Shown here: in pieces, positions 1 through 9,167 of the stretch
How the letters are laid out: each line of letters opens with the position of its first letter
Position numbering within the stretch: the first letter of the stretch is position 1
From: Symsagittifera roscoffensis
Lineage: Eukaryota; Xenacoelomorpha; Acoela; Convolutidae
Length of the DNA stretch: 60,000 nucleotides
Direction: 5' to 3'
NCBI RefSeq assembly: GCF_963678635.1
Contig: NC_087064.1
Span: 56,616,338-56,676,337 of the forward strand
Program-made: the position numbers and the translations under genes
Notes under the pieces: model-generated
What the model saw: only the letters and a program-made list of their open reading frames with translations
Told to the model about the DNA's origin: nothing
Databases searched by the model: none

Positions 1-1265
1 TCCATCCTAAGAGAAGAATAGGACCTGTCAACCCAATTGAAGAGGCAGCCGGCACGTCTAGATCGGACACGAGATCGGAGACGACAAGTACCAGTCGAGA
101 GGAGAGACGCCCGGGCAGAGGCTCGTTGATGTGGTCAAGACCCATACCGTCTCCCTGGCATGTATACAAAGACGAGCTAATGAAGCTGGATCTCCAGAGG
201 GTAAAATTCATCGAAGATGCAAGGAGGATGCTGAATGGAGCGACGCTGTCCGTCAGCAGATTGTACTGGATAACCGGCGTAGACTGGTTGATGGCCGCTA
301 GCATAAATTTCAGCTCCACGACGGCCTTGAGATTTGCTGACCTAAAGGGACTGCCCTCTAACAACACAATGGGACCAGTGAACGCGAGACCATTGCAAGA
401 CGTGAGGTTGAATCATGACGAAGGGAATCGAGAAGAGAGACCTGGAAGATTTCTAGTGACAAGGGCGCCGATCGGACAACATGTGAAGATGTTCAGGCAA
501 GTAAGCTCACCTCCTGGTCATGTGAAGGAAAGAATATACCCAAAACTAGTGAATCAAGATGGTGATGCCCAAAGATACGGCGGATTGAAAGCGATAAAGA
601 AAGATGAGGCTATCTTCGCCGCCTATGACAAAGCAGAAATGAGGAAGGCCAAGATTATGATAGTAGCGAATTCAGAGTTCGTGTACACCTCCAAGTCTCT
701 GTTTTGGCCGAACGTCATAATGTTGGCAGCGGTCGACATGGACCTACTGCAATCGATATCTCTGGCTATAGGGGTACAAAGGCAGACGGACATGAACCCA
801 ATTACGATCATGTTTGCTGGCATCAATGACCATCTACACGGTAGAGGTTTTCTGAGCAGACTCAGAGATCCTACAACGGCAGAGAACGCTGTGTGGCCAG
901 CGATAAAAGATATCCTTGAGTCGATGGGTGAAGTGGTGGAGGTGACGAAGGAGGGGTCGTTCACCAAAGTGACACCGAGAATAGTATTCGCGTTGTCTCC
1001 GGGGTATGCACATCTCCCGGATGGACTAAAATTCGTGTATGCGATTGTGACCTTGCTTTCGGAAAGAAAGTATGACGTGATCATATCAGCCCCGAATCAC
1101 AAGATAGAGATGGAGAACCTGAGGCCACTCAAGGCTGAACTACCTGCAGTGTGGTCAGATATCTCAAACGCGATGAGAGGATTCAAGGACCATGCGCTAC
1201 ACATGTTAGTATTGGACGAGGTGCTGAGTTGGAACTGTCCAATTTCAGTCGACAGCTCAAACTGA
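1..1265 (+). CDS. Unclassified element ORF A, SGNH-hydrolase-like, 5' end outside window
   Basis: The reading frame is open from base 3, so the gene probably starts upstream of the window; the first ATG inside is at 129. I do not recognise the protein. Counting from that ATG, a strand-like stretch leads into the tetrapeptide G-I-N-D at about residues 231-234 (bases 819-830). This resembles block III (GxND) of SGNH/GDSL hydrolases, and an alternating hydrophobic pattern follows. No clear GDS nucleophile block and no DxxH block were found; SAPNH near base 1083 is the closest. The fold is therefore inferred and catalysis is doubtful. Codons are rich in AGA/AGG and the strand is purine-rich, unlike the AT-rich flanks. 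The frame ends with TGA at 1263-1265, while a second frame is already open from 1139. The last residues after about base 1225 look less protein-like than the competing frame, which suggests a frame change there. Confidence 0.6.
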   Translation, partial: HPKRRIGPVNPIEEAAGTSRSDTRSETTSTSREERRPGRGSLMWSRPIPSPWHVYKDELMKLDLQRVKFIEDARRMLNGATLSVSRLYWITGVDWLMAASINFSSTTALRFADLKGLPSNNTMGPVNARPLQDVRLNHDEGNREERPGRFLVTRAPIGQHVKMFRQVSSPPGHVKERIYPKLVNQDGDAQRYGGLKAIKKDEAIFAAYDKAEMRKAKIMIVANSEFVYTSKSLFWPNVIMLAAVDMDLLQSISLAIGVQRQTDMNPITIMFAGINDHLHGRGFLSRLRDPTTAENAVWPAIKDILESMGEVVEVTKEGSFTKVTPRIVFALSPGYAHLPDGLKFVYAIVTLLSERKYDVIISAPNHKIEMENLRPLKAELPAVWSDISNAMRGFKDHALHMLVLDEVLSWNCPISVDSSN

Positions 1266-1303
1266 AACCGGGAATAGACGACGACCATCGAGTGATCGCG
1301 GCG

Positions 1304-1867
1304 ATGTCCAACGAATTATGTTTCCGAGCAATGGAAGTGACAGGTGAAAACACGAGAAGGAAAAATTCACTAGAGACGAGAGCTCATTTGGAGGCTATGG
1401 TTTTGAGAACCAAGCCGGAAGCCAACCAGTGGCTCCACCTGAATCCTAGAGTAGCAGCATTGGGTGCAGATGCTTTTGAGCAAGGCCCCGTGATGATCTC
1501 AAAGATACATGCCTACAGCATGCTAGAAGGGTTGGGAGCCGGATGGACCGCGTCCTTCTTGGCAAAAGTTTACCCGAAAGTCTCGCACTATTTGATAAAA
1601 GAATTCCTCCAAGCCGTAGTGGAAGTGTCAATAGTGGAACTAATAGCCTTGTTCGTGACATTTGGAGCAGAGAGTTTCGTGGAAGGACCGGCGATGCTGC
1701 TCACCGAAGGAATTCAGAATCTGCGGTTAGATGGACTTCTGACATTGATTGCGATTACCCACAGAAACTTGGGAGGACTGATGAAACTGACACGTTGTCC
1801 AGAGCAGATGAGAGAGAGAGAGAGTGAGGAACTTAGATATGAAGAAGTCCACGGACTCGTGGAATAA
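1304..1867 (+). CDS. Unclassified element ORF B, overlapping frame
   Basis: This frame is open from 1139, just after a TGA at 1136-1138; the first ATG is at 1304. It overlaps the end of ORF A by more than 100 bases in another frame and runs to TAA at 1865-1867. I do not recognise the family. The first half is charged. The second half (about bases 1500-1730) is rich in hydrophobic and small residues in long runs compatible with helices, but no convincing signal peptide is seen. Because the frames before and after (ORFs A and C) share one register and ORF B is shifted, it may be the middle of a single ancestral protein separated by two frameshifts. It could equally be an independent overlapping gene of a compact element. 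A (AG)7 run at 1811-1824 marks its boundary with ORF C. Confidence 0.5.
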   Translation: MSNELCFRAMEVTGENTRRKNSLETRAHLEAMVLRTKPEANQWLHLNPRVAALGADAFEQGPVMISKIHAYSMLEGLGAGWTASFLAKVYPKVSHYLIKEFLQAVVEVSIVELIALFVTFGAESFVEGPAMLLTEGIQNLRLDGLLTLIAITHRNLGGLMKLTRCPEQMRERESEELRYEEVHGLVE

Positions 1868-3053
1868 GATAAGAGACCTGAGACACACTCTTATCCAATA
1901 TCTCTTACAACAAAATCGCTTTGGAACGGGAGAAGACGAGACTATTGAAAGAGAGGAAGATGATAGGCGACATGTTGGAGGCATGCCCCTGTTAACCGAT
2001 CTGAGCTTGGCTATGAGAACCGATCCCTTAGCGCTGATGAGAGGAGTCACGGAGTTTGTGACAGTGATCTATGGACCAGCAGTCACGTTTGCGTTCCCTG
2101 ACGTTAAAAAGGAGGCATATAGGAGGTCGGTGCTGCACCTGAACCTCATATCAGCAGTGGACGGTAGTACACTGAACTGGTGTGAACAGCACGCATTGCG
2201 GGAGCTCATGAGTGAGGATCTGTTATTTACGAAAATATCGGAGCCAGAGATGACAGTCATCAATTTTGACGATCACTTCCGTGATCGCATGGGAGAAGTA
2301 GAAAGAGGACACATCGAAGTGTTTCCGAAGCTTTGGAATCTGAGACCCTATGATAAAACGAATGGTGAAATAACCAGAGTGCCTCGTCTCACTGCAGCAT
2401 ATCATAAAGTGAGAGAAGAGACGAAGGACTGGGGTGATTACGAGAAGCTGCCGGAGGCAATCCCTGAATTCCCTCTGATAAGAAGGATGTTGCTCGGAGC
2501 AGTCTCCGTGGTACAGACTCCTAGATTGGGAGCATTCGAAGCCAATGAAAGGAGAGTAGGGAATTTCGTGGGAACGATGGATCCATACTTTGTAGGGAGA
2601 AATTCCGCCGTGTTACAATACACACGATTTGCATATACGGATCAAGCGACGAGAAGGCGAATAAGTAACGCCGCGACTCCCAAGCCTGGAGGATTTGACG
2701 AAGAATGGACGGGATTAGGCTTAGCTCCGATGAAGATGAGAGGCAGGACCGATTTGCCTGAAGCCTCTTTTATCCTGACTAGTGTGAAACCGGAGTTGAA
2801 AGTGGGAGGAACACTGCAGGCGAGAACCTTCCTAGCATCCTTCGGCTGCGAGGAAATCAAAGTGGTCCATGGAGAAGAGGAAGATAGATCGGCCGGTATA
2901 TTGATAATACCGAAGTTTCCGGAAGGAACCGACAATGATAAGCAAGGACCCTCGAGCTCAAAGAAGGATATGTCAGAAGGAGATGACGGACAGGGAGGAA
3001 GCCGTCAGACCGAAGAACCCATGCAACAAGATGCAAGTCAAGCTGGTGGGTAA
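1839..3053 (+). CDS. Unclassified element ORF C
   Basis: The frame opens at 1812, inside a (AG)7 dinucleotide run, and the first ATG is at 1839. It overlaps ORF B by 29 bases and is in the same register as ORFs A, D and E. It encodes about 404 residues with no recognised domain. The N-terminal part is charged and helical-looking. The middle (bases about 2090-2700) looks globular with mixed hydrophobicity. The C-terminal 50 residues are Ser, Gly, Gln and acidic-rich and probably disordered. It ends at a TAA at 3051-3053, after which the same frame remains open into ORF D. That fits either a separate gene in a compact element or a polyprotein cut by a stop. No catalytic motif is visible. Confidence 0.5.
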   Translation: MKKSTDSWNKIRDLRHTLIQYLLQQNRFGTGEDETIEREEDDRRHVGGMPLLTDLSLAMRTDPLALMRGVTEFVTVIYGPAVTFAFPDVKKEAYRRSVLHLNLISAVDGSTLNWCEQHALRELMSEDLLFTKISEPEMTVINFDDHFRDRMGEVERGHIEVFPKLWNLRPYDKTNGEITRVPRLTAAYHKVREETKDWGDYEKLPEAIPEFPLIRRMLLGAVSVVQTPRLGAFEANERRVGNFVGTMDPYFVGRNSAVLQYTRFAYTDQATRRRISNAATPKPGGFDEEWTGLGLAPMKMRGRTDLPEASFILTSVKPELKVGGTLQARTFLASFGCEEIKVVHGEEEDRSAGILIIPKFPEGTDNDKQGPSSSKKDMSEGDDGQGGSRQTEEPMQQDASQAGG

Positions 3054-3191
3054 GACGACAGGGCATCGACAGGAGGAGCATCCAGCCTGGATTTCAATAT
3101 CTTCAGTGATCTTGAGAACAACGCAGATACGTTGGAGACGACTGAGCCAGCGGATGAAGGCATCTCGACACTGGAGCCTCCGTCAGCCTTT

Positions 3192-3764
3192 ATGGAAATG
3201 AAACGGAATTTGCCGGAGAGCAGCTCTCCTGGCAATTCAAGAAATAACGAACAAAGAATCCTTATGGAATCACCTAGAAGAAGAAGAGTAGAGGCCTCAG
3301 CCAGAGTACCTTTCTTGGGAACGCTGCCCGAAGAAGAATGGGAAGTACATCATCGAGACCACGAGAGTAGGACGGGATGCAAATTGGACAGAGTGGCGTT
3401 CATGGAAGAAGTCTGGACAGTGGTTCAGAGCTATGGGACCCAGTCCATTCTGAAAACGGGTCTCAACCAACCCTTGATGAGGGAAATCCTTGACAAGCTT
3501 GATGAGTGTGAAGGGAGACTGAGTGAGTTGTTGATCGACTCAGCCACTGATGAAAGTGAAGCGAATTCTCCCATCAAGATGACACCGCAGGACGATAAAG
3601 GAGAGGTGGTGTATCTGTCAAGAACCAGGAGAGGGACGATGCGATCAAAATTGGTGATTGACAAAATCAATGCGATGAAAATGAAGTTGGGCAGCAGAGT
3701 GATACCGAGGAGAGTCGGAAAAACGAAGGTGGATTCGGAGATATCGGTGAAAGCTGTTAACTGA
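3192..3764 (+). CDS. Unclassified element ORF D, small charged protein
   Basis: The frame is open from 3054, directly after the ORF C stop; the first ATG is at 3192. It ends with TGA at 3762-3764. The product (about 190 residues from the ATG) is strongly charged and Ser/Glu/Arg-rich, with a run of arginines near the N-terminus. A heptad-like segment around bases 3470-3540 could form a coiled coil. This overall character is common in viral or element accessory phosphoproteins, but that is analogy, not identification. It shares the register of ORFs A, C and E. Only 27 bases, with no in-frame stop, separate it from the ORF E start codon. Confidence 0.45.
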   Translation: MEMKRNLPESSSPGNSRNNEQRILMESPRRRRVEASARVPFLGTLPEEEWEVHHRDHESRTGCKLDRVAFMEEVWTVVQSYGTQSILKTGLNQPLMREILDKLDECEGRLSELLIDSATDESEANSPIKMTPQDDKGEVVYLSRTRRGTMRSKLVIDKINAMKMKLGSRVIPRRVGKTKVDSEISVKAVN

Positions 3765-3791
3765 GCGAAAAGGAAACGAGTCGAGGAGGTC

Positions 3792-6700
3792 ATGGATTTG
3801 GGACAAGGTGATTATCAATTGCCTGGCACAGATAAAATGTTAACTGATATAGCGATGGTGCCACCCATTCTCATGGCGGGAATAAAGTCAACAGGTTATA
3901 AATCCAAAAGGAGTGACCGCACTCTGACTGGAGCAACCCTAGAAATGGAAATACTCAGCCAATGTGGGGAGAGCACAATGAAAGACTTTAAGCCATCTCC
4001 CATGAATCACGGAAAGGGAAATGTCGCAGGACAACTAGTACCAGTAGAATACAACCGACTGACAGTTTCGGAGGCTGTGTCGATAGATGAACCTGAAGGT
4101 GGATACATGGAAATGTTGGAATACCGAAACTCGGCTAGAGGGTACGTGATGGCTCTGGACGACAAAGGTGCCATGGAAGGTTATCTAGAGACAATGTTGC
4201 AAGGCACCACCCTCAAGCAGAAGGCGTACGGGGCTTTAGCGTTGTCTGAGATACAGGCAGAAACGATGGAGCAGTTGGTGAGCCTTCCATGGAAAGCAGT
4301 GGTTTTAAAGTACTTCGAAGAAGAGATGAGGACTACGCCAAGAATACACGCTCTTATGGCAGTACCTTACGTAAGAACAGAGTTACAACTGAGGTTTTCC
4401 TGGTGCATGATGGGACTAACTCGCGAAGAGTATGATTCAGAAGAAAGGAAGAGGTCAAAAGAAGAGAAGGTTTCCCTTATGACGAACCTGAGGGATCTGA
4501 TAGTCCAAGAGGGAGCAGCAGTAGCGTGTGCGAAACGGAGAGACGCTCTCTGTTTCATTCGATTCATGATAGAGCAGAATTCAGTACCTGCATTGAACAC
4601 TTGTGTTAAGATGCTGAGGGAAGGCGATGAGCGAGCGAAAGCCTTACTCTTGCTAGCACTGCTGGATATGCAGCAAAGCAAACCGATGAGGGTGAACATG
4701 AAAGAACCCGAGGAATTAGAGCCCATGAGAAAGATAGATGAAATCAGGAGATTTTCAAACAAGGAGCTGAGACTCACTAAAGAATCTATGGGGGCACTGC
4801 CGAAGTCCAGTGAATACTGTGGACCGATCAAGAAGAAATCGTATAGCTACGTATCCGGAATCATAGGGATAGCGTACAACCCTTTCCTGAGTGAAGACAT
4901 ACGCGATTGCTTCTTCGGTTACGAGCAGGCGGTGTTGCTAAGATTCTGGACGTCAAGAATTGCAACGATTAAAGGCGCTACTAATCCGCAGACCAAGTTG
5001 GGACTAATCTTGGAAGAAAAGGTGACTGCACCTTCCGTACCAAAATCCGACAAAAGAGTGGAGTTTGGGTTGGGATTCTCAGATGAATTACTGAGAACGA
5101 GCTTGATGGCAGTGTGGGAATTGATGAGGCCATCATGGTGTCCTAGTCCCAACGCTGACTCAATATTACGGGCGACACAAAACGTGCAGAGGGAACTGAA
5201 CGCAGATTGTAACCTGCGTGACCTTAACATCATATATAATGTGATGATAACGGCCTCTAGGAGCAACGGAGAAGATAAAGTGGAGTTGCCTGGCTGGGGA
5301 CCACAAGACTGGGTCAAACCTGGTAGCTGTCTGGCGGAAGTCTGTGGACTGGAAGGTCACGTTTGTGGAGGTCTGGACTGTGTGAAGACCCTAGAGAAAC
5401 AACACAAGCAATTGACGGTATTGTTTGGAAACGTAGTGATGAAAGCAAGAACAGAAACGGAACTGATAGCAGATTGCTATGAAGGGACCGAGGTGAATCT
5501 AGTGACTGCACTAGGATTCTATAGCATGTTTGGTTCTCTAGAGTCACTATTGAATCTAGAACAGAAACATGAGATGGTCACAGCCCTCAGTGTAGAAGTA
5601 TTCCCAGGAGTTCTGCAGACTGAGCAGAAATACATAGGAAAATGGAGGGAAGCGATCGAGACGAAAATGAACATCAGATACAGTGAGACTTATTGTAGGC
5701 CATCAGGAGCACGATATTTGGTGGGATCGTCATTGGCTCCAATGTGCAAGAGCAGATACCCGGTACATTTCGTAGCCGTGGATGTAAAGAGTACGAGAAC
5801 GATCGTGGATCAAGCCTTCTCAGTGCCGAAGTGTGTGAGACTGGCGAGGATGTCCGAGAAATCTTGCGAGTTGCTATATAAGATGTTCTCAGCAGTTCCA
5901 GAGAGAACCAAGGAAGAGTTGGAATCAATACTAGGAAAGAAGTTCATGGGATACGTGGGCGGGAACTTCAGTGACTTTGAGAGACAGAAACAGAGAGGAT
6001 CAATTGTCACAGATTACAATACAGTAGACGAGAATGATGAAGTCCACCGAGTGATGATGGAAGTGGAACCATTACTGGAAGCTTCGGGAAAACGTAATTG
6101 GAGGAGCATCATGTTGACACATGACGAGTTTCCTTGCCACTGCTTGCTGCAGACCTGGTGGTATCCCAAGCGTAGTAATCTGATGTTGATCTGGGACTCT
6201 GGAGAGCTGCTCTCCATGGGTTTACCAGACTCATCACAGCCCATAACAATAGTGATAGTGGGAGTTATGATGGCGATAAGATGGCTGGAAGCTCACGTAA
6301 GAGAGAACAATAGACAGGAAGCGCCAACGAGAGAACAAATGCGGAAATTGGATTGTCTAAAAGATTTAGATTTTTTTGAGACAATGTGCAAAATTCTAAA
6401 CATTCCGATGGAAATGAAGAAGATATGGGCAAGAAAACGATTGATGCCATGGTTCAGAGCTAACATGACTGCATGGTTGTACGAATATGCTAAAAAGCAT
6501 ATGTCGAAGCACGGCAGAGTGTTCAGTGAATATCAGCTGGACATTGGAGCAGGAGCTTTCAAGCGGGCTCTCGTGACTCATCGGAATGCAGTGACCACTG
6601 CTGTGAAAAGAATTTCCAGGACAAGTGAACGTAGTGGAAAGGAGAAGGCAGAGATGTTAAAGGAAGATTTAGAGAGAAATGTGACGTTGTGTCTCCACAA

Positions 6701-6881
6701 CAGCTTCTGCAGGAACAGAGAATCTAAAGTGGATCCCCTACCTTGTTGCAAACAGAGGGTAGAAAAGCAGAAGTGTTGGAGGACGGCTTCCAACAGCGTC
6801 AGGATAGCTAACGACGTGTTGCAGGATACAGAAACTGAGAGTGCAGAGTCATTATCACAGGAGGAAGAAATGGAACACTGA
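3792..6881 (+). CDS. Unclassified element ORF E, large 1029-residue protein
   Basis: This is an uninterrupted frame of 1029 codons from ATG 3792 to TGA 6879-6881, the longest in the window, with no intron signals needed. I do not recognise it. A Cys/His cluster lies at about residues 513-530 (cysteines spaced C-x5-C-x6-C-x4-C), possibly metal-binding. The middle third is rich in hydrophobic segments, and the last 60 residues are acidic and Ser/Glu-rich. I looked for GDD, GDN or SDD polymerase signatures, YxDD reverse-transcriptase boxes, DDE spacing, HUH motifs, Walker A (GxxxxGKS/T) and His-Cys finger patterns, and found none convincing. The intact length shows the block is either young or under constraint. 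The purine-rich composition matches ORFs A-D and contrasts with the flanks. Its role could be structural (capsid-like) or enzymatic; sequence inspection cannot tell. Confidence 0.55.
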   Translation: MDLGQGDYQLPGTDKMLTDIAMVPPILMAGIKSTGYKSKRSDRTLTGATLEMEILSQCGESTMKDFKPSPMNHGKGNVAGQLVPVEYNRLTVSEAVSIDEPEGGYMEMLEYRNSARGYVMALDDKGAMEGYLETMLQGTTLKQKAYGALALSEIQAETMEQLVSLPWKAVVLKYFEEEMRTTPRIHALMAVPYVRTELQLRFSWCMMGLTREEYDSEERKRSKEEKVSLMTNLRDLIVQEGAAVACAKRRDALCFIRFMIEQNSVPALNTCVKMLREGDERAKALLLLALLDMQQSKPMRVNMKEPEELEPMRKIDEIRRFSNKELRLTKESMGALPKSSEYCGPIKKKSYSYVSGIIGIAYNPFLSEDIRDCFFGYEQAVLLRFWTSRIATIKGATNPQTKLGLILEEKVTAPSVPKSDKRVEFGLGFSDELLRTSLMAVWELMRPSWCPSPNADSILRATQNVQRELNADCNLRDLNIIYNVMITASRSNGEDKVELPGWGPQDWVKPGSCLAEVCGLEGHVCGGLDCVKTLEKQHKQLTVLFGNVVMKARTETELIADCYEGTEVNLVTALGFYSMFGSLESLLNLEQKHEMVTALSVEVFPGVLQTEQKYIGKWREAIETKMNIRYSETYCRPSGARYLVGSSLAPMCKSRYPVHFVAVDVKSTRTIVDQAFSVPKCVRLARMSEKSCELLYKMFSAVPERTKEELESILGKKFMGYVGGNFSDFERQKQRGSIVTDYNTVDENDEVHRVMMEVEPLLEASGKRNWRSIMLTHDEFPCHCLLQTWWYPKRSNLMLIWDSGELLSMGLPDSSQPITIVIVGVMMAIRWLEAHVRENNRQEAPTREQMRKLDCLKDLDFFETMCKILNIPMEMKKIWARKRLMPWFRANMTAWLYEYAKKHMSKHGRVFSEYQLDIGAGAFKRALVTHRNAVTTAVKRISRTSERSGKEKAEMLKEDLERNVTLCLHNSFCRNRESKVDPLPCCKQRVEKQKCWRTASNSVRIANDVLQDTETESAESLSQEEEMEH

Positions 6882-8583
6882 CGAATAGTCGAAAAACGAG
6901 ATGCAAAAAAGAGATAAAATTAGAAGAATTTAGAAGTTTTAGAACTTCTAAACGACGATAAAAGAAGAAAAAAAGGAGTGATGAAGGAAAAGTTAAAACT
7001 CAGAATTGTTTTATGTGTGTGAAAAAACTCAAGTGAGAAACCAAGCAACCAAGTTGTAATTGAAAACTGAAACATTTAGTTGAGTTTTGAAATTGTTGCA
7101 ATTATAAATTTGCATTTTGATTTTAGTTGAGTGGCTTTAGAGACACTTACTTACTATTTATTTAGAAAGGCTTGAGTGAAGAAGTATATTTAAATATTTC
7201 AGTCTACATGACTGTTTTTAATCAGCTAGGAGAACTGATCACTTTGTGGTGACGTGAAAGGCTTGGGTAATCTCTCGAAGAGGGAGATTGTTTCATTGTT
7301 CTTTCTAACCACAGAGTTTCTTAGTTTTAATATTCAGGACAATAGCAAGCAAGATTTCCGAAAGGAAGAAGCATAGTAGGATAATTTTAGCTTGTTCGTT
7401 GGCAGGACTGTCCTGCAAACCAACACCTTTTAAATCCAGGAGAAAAAATTTTTAATCAGGACATTGACATTGGAAGTCGGAACATATGTTTTATCTTAGG
7501 TCATATCCTCAATGTGCGGATTAATGAAAGAATTTGAAGGCTATAGTGATGTAGTATGATGCCATTTATATTCTGCAGTGAGTCGATATGATGTGGATAA
7601 AAGTAATTCCGCGCATTTTGTAAATTCTGTTCGATGACACTGTATCTATTTTACAAACATTGCGAGATTCAATGAGGACATTGACCGGACTGTCCGGGGA
7701 GTTTGTGACATTCGACCAGAATGTGCCAAAATGCAGATTCGGCGATTTCGCATTTTTAGCAGCGAACCTTCCGAATTGGCGATTTAGAAGGAATAAGAAC
7801 GTTATTCGAACGATTGGACAAATCGTGAAGGCTGAAGGATTCGGAAATTCCTAAATTTTAAATTTTCGAAGTGATGACGTAACAATTCTCAGAAACGTCA
7901 AAAACGGCCATTTTGGCAGAAAAACTGAAAAGCAACACAACAACGATAGTTGCGCTGACGAAAACAACGAAGATTGTGATCGAAAAACCACAGAGAGAAA
8001 CAGAAGTAACAGAGACCGCTCCAAGTTGCAACTATTGTGTCGCTACAATAGTTGCAAGGCAGTTGCTAACAACAGTGAGGGGTGGAAACCAGCCCTCCGG
8101 GTTATAGAGAAATCAAGCTTAACGTGCTTGATTCAGTGGATTCGAGAATCAGGAGGGGTTTCGGGACTGAAACTTTTATCGTTTTATATGAACTTTTAGC
8201 TTCCTATTATGTTCTGAATTGAATTTAATTAACATCCGAATTCATTCTACTAAGATGAGAAGCTAGGAGTTGGGGGAAAGGGTTGATCCATCTTCGATGG
8301 AGATGATGATTTTTATCTACTGAACAAAAACAATAATAATTCAATAAGTAGTAGTAGCCCTGTTTTTAGGAGTGACCTCGTGGTCTGGGGATACTGAGAC
8401 CCAGCCATGAGCTCACTATTTCTGCATGTAATTAAGTTAATTTGAGTGTTTTGACCGAAGGCGAAAGCAGTAACGTTTTTCTCGACCCGATGTTAGAAAG
8501 ACCACCGAAAGTACTGGCTTGGTAGAGACGGTGAAAAGCATGCAAAGCTCTGTTTAGACGTTAGCCAGTCGTCTTAGGATTTA
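6882..8583. other. Non-coding flank of the unclassified element, rich in hairpins
   Basis: No convincing gene. Composition drops back to AT-rich within about 50 bases of the ORF E stop. It holds several perfect or near-perfect inverted repeats: 6931-6950 (8-bp arms), 7402-7416 and 7685-7697 (both centred on GGACTGTCC), 8026-8057 (13-bp arms, 6-base loop) and 8111-8133 (8-bp arms). A 64-codon ORF at 7660-7854 has no recognisable content. The right boundary of the element is not resolved. Confidence 0.5.
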
Positions 8584-8890
8584 GTTTTGTTCTCCGTCGA
8601 TTTGTATCTTCCGGGCGAATCCTACAAACGCATGTAAAGTAGTAGTACGTAAAGCAAATCTAGAAATGCGAAAAAACTTCTTCACGATTAGAGCACCTCT
8701 CGGCTTGAACAATCTGCCACCGGAAACAGTGCAAAGCAAGACCATCGACGACTTCAAGTGGAAACTGGACAAACATTGGAAAGCGTTTGGAATTGACATG
8801 TACGAATTCGAACGGAGATAGGAAAAAAATCATTTGAAATGACCACAAGAGACACTGCCTAATGGTCTTAAAAGTTTGACTTGACTTGAC
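8584..8890 (+). mobile_element. 5'-truncated CR1/L2-like LINE, ORF2 C-terminus and 3' tail
   Basis: The frame running to TAG at 8819-8821 encodes the typical C-terminus of CR1/L2-type non-LTR retrotransposon proteins: an R-K-N-F-F motif, an L-P-P-E motif, then a D-F-K-W-K-L-D-K-H-W segment. An in-frame TAG lies just upstream of 8584, so only about 80 codons remain. After the stop comes a short 3' UTR ending in repeated TTGAC units near 8876-8892, which looks like the LINE 3' tail. The same TTGAC tail follows the SINE-like repeats near 29120 and 30483, suggesting those SINEs use this LINE's machinery. Confidence 0.7.
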
Positions 8891-8925
8891 TTAAATAAAT
8901 TAGCCATTTTGTAACATGTTCTACA

Positions 8926-8973
8926 TTGTAGACGATGTCATTTATTTTGTCAAATAAATGACATTGTCTACAA
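8926..8973. repeat. Near-perfect inverted repeat (22-bp arms)
   Basis: The left arm 8926-8947 and right arm 8952-8973 are complementary with a single mismatch, separated by a 4-base loop. The arms contain the core ATGTCATTTATTT. It lies 35 bases beyond the LINE tail. It could be a small palindromic element or a cruciform-forming site. Confidence 0.75.
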
Positions 8974-9103
8974 AATCCCTCAGAGGGCGCTCCACAAACA
9001 TCAAACATAACAAATCTATTTAATAAGGTTATCACAACAATTAGGCTAAAAGGAAGTTTTTTTTCGGCAACTTTTAAATTAATTCAGCTCAATTTTTAGT
9101 TTG

Positions 9104-9110
9104 TATAAAT
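9104..9110 (+). promoter_or_regulatory. TATA-box-like sequence upstream of the 9168 ORF
   Basis: TATAAAT lies 58 bases upstream of the ATG at 9168. Spacing fits a TATA box with a short 5' UTR, but in AT-rich DNA such matches occur by chance. Confidence 0.3.
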
Positions 9111-9167
9111 GGATCGGCAACATTTTCACAAGAGTAGCCTTCTGCATACGTCAGTTTTAAGACTATT

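Noticed and set aside
1139-1265. Programmed -1 ribosomal frameshift between ORFs A and B
   Set aside because: No X XXY YYZ slippery heptamer with a downstream stem was found in the overlap; a mutation or separate genes explain it as well.
3792-6881. ORF E as a viral RNA-dependent RNA polymerase or reverse transcriptase
   Set aside because: No GDD, GDN, SDD or YxDD box in a suitable context, and no recognisable palm motif order.
8581-8799. Minus-strand ORF over the LINE fragment
   Set aside because: The + strand frame carries the recognisable LINE C-terminus; this is its shadow.
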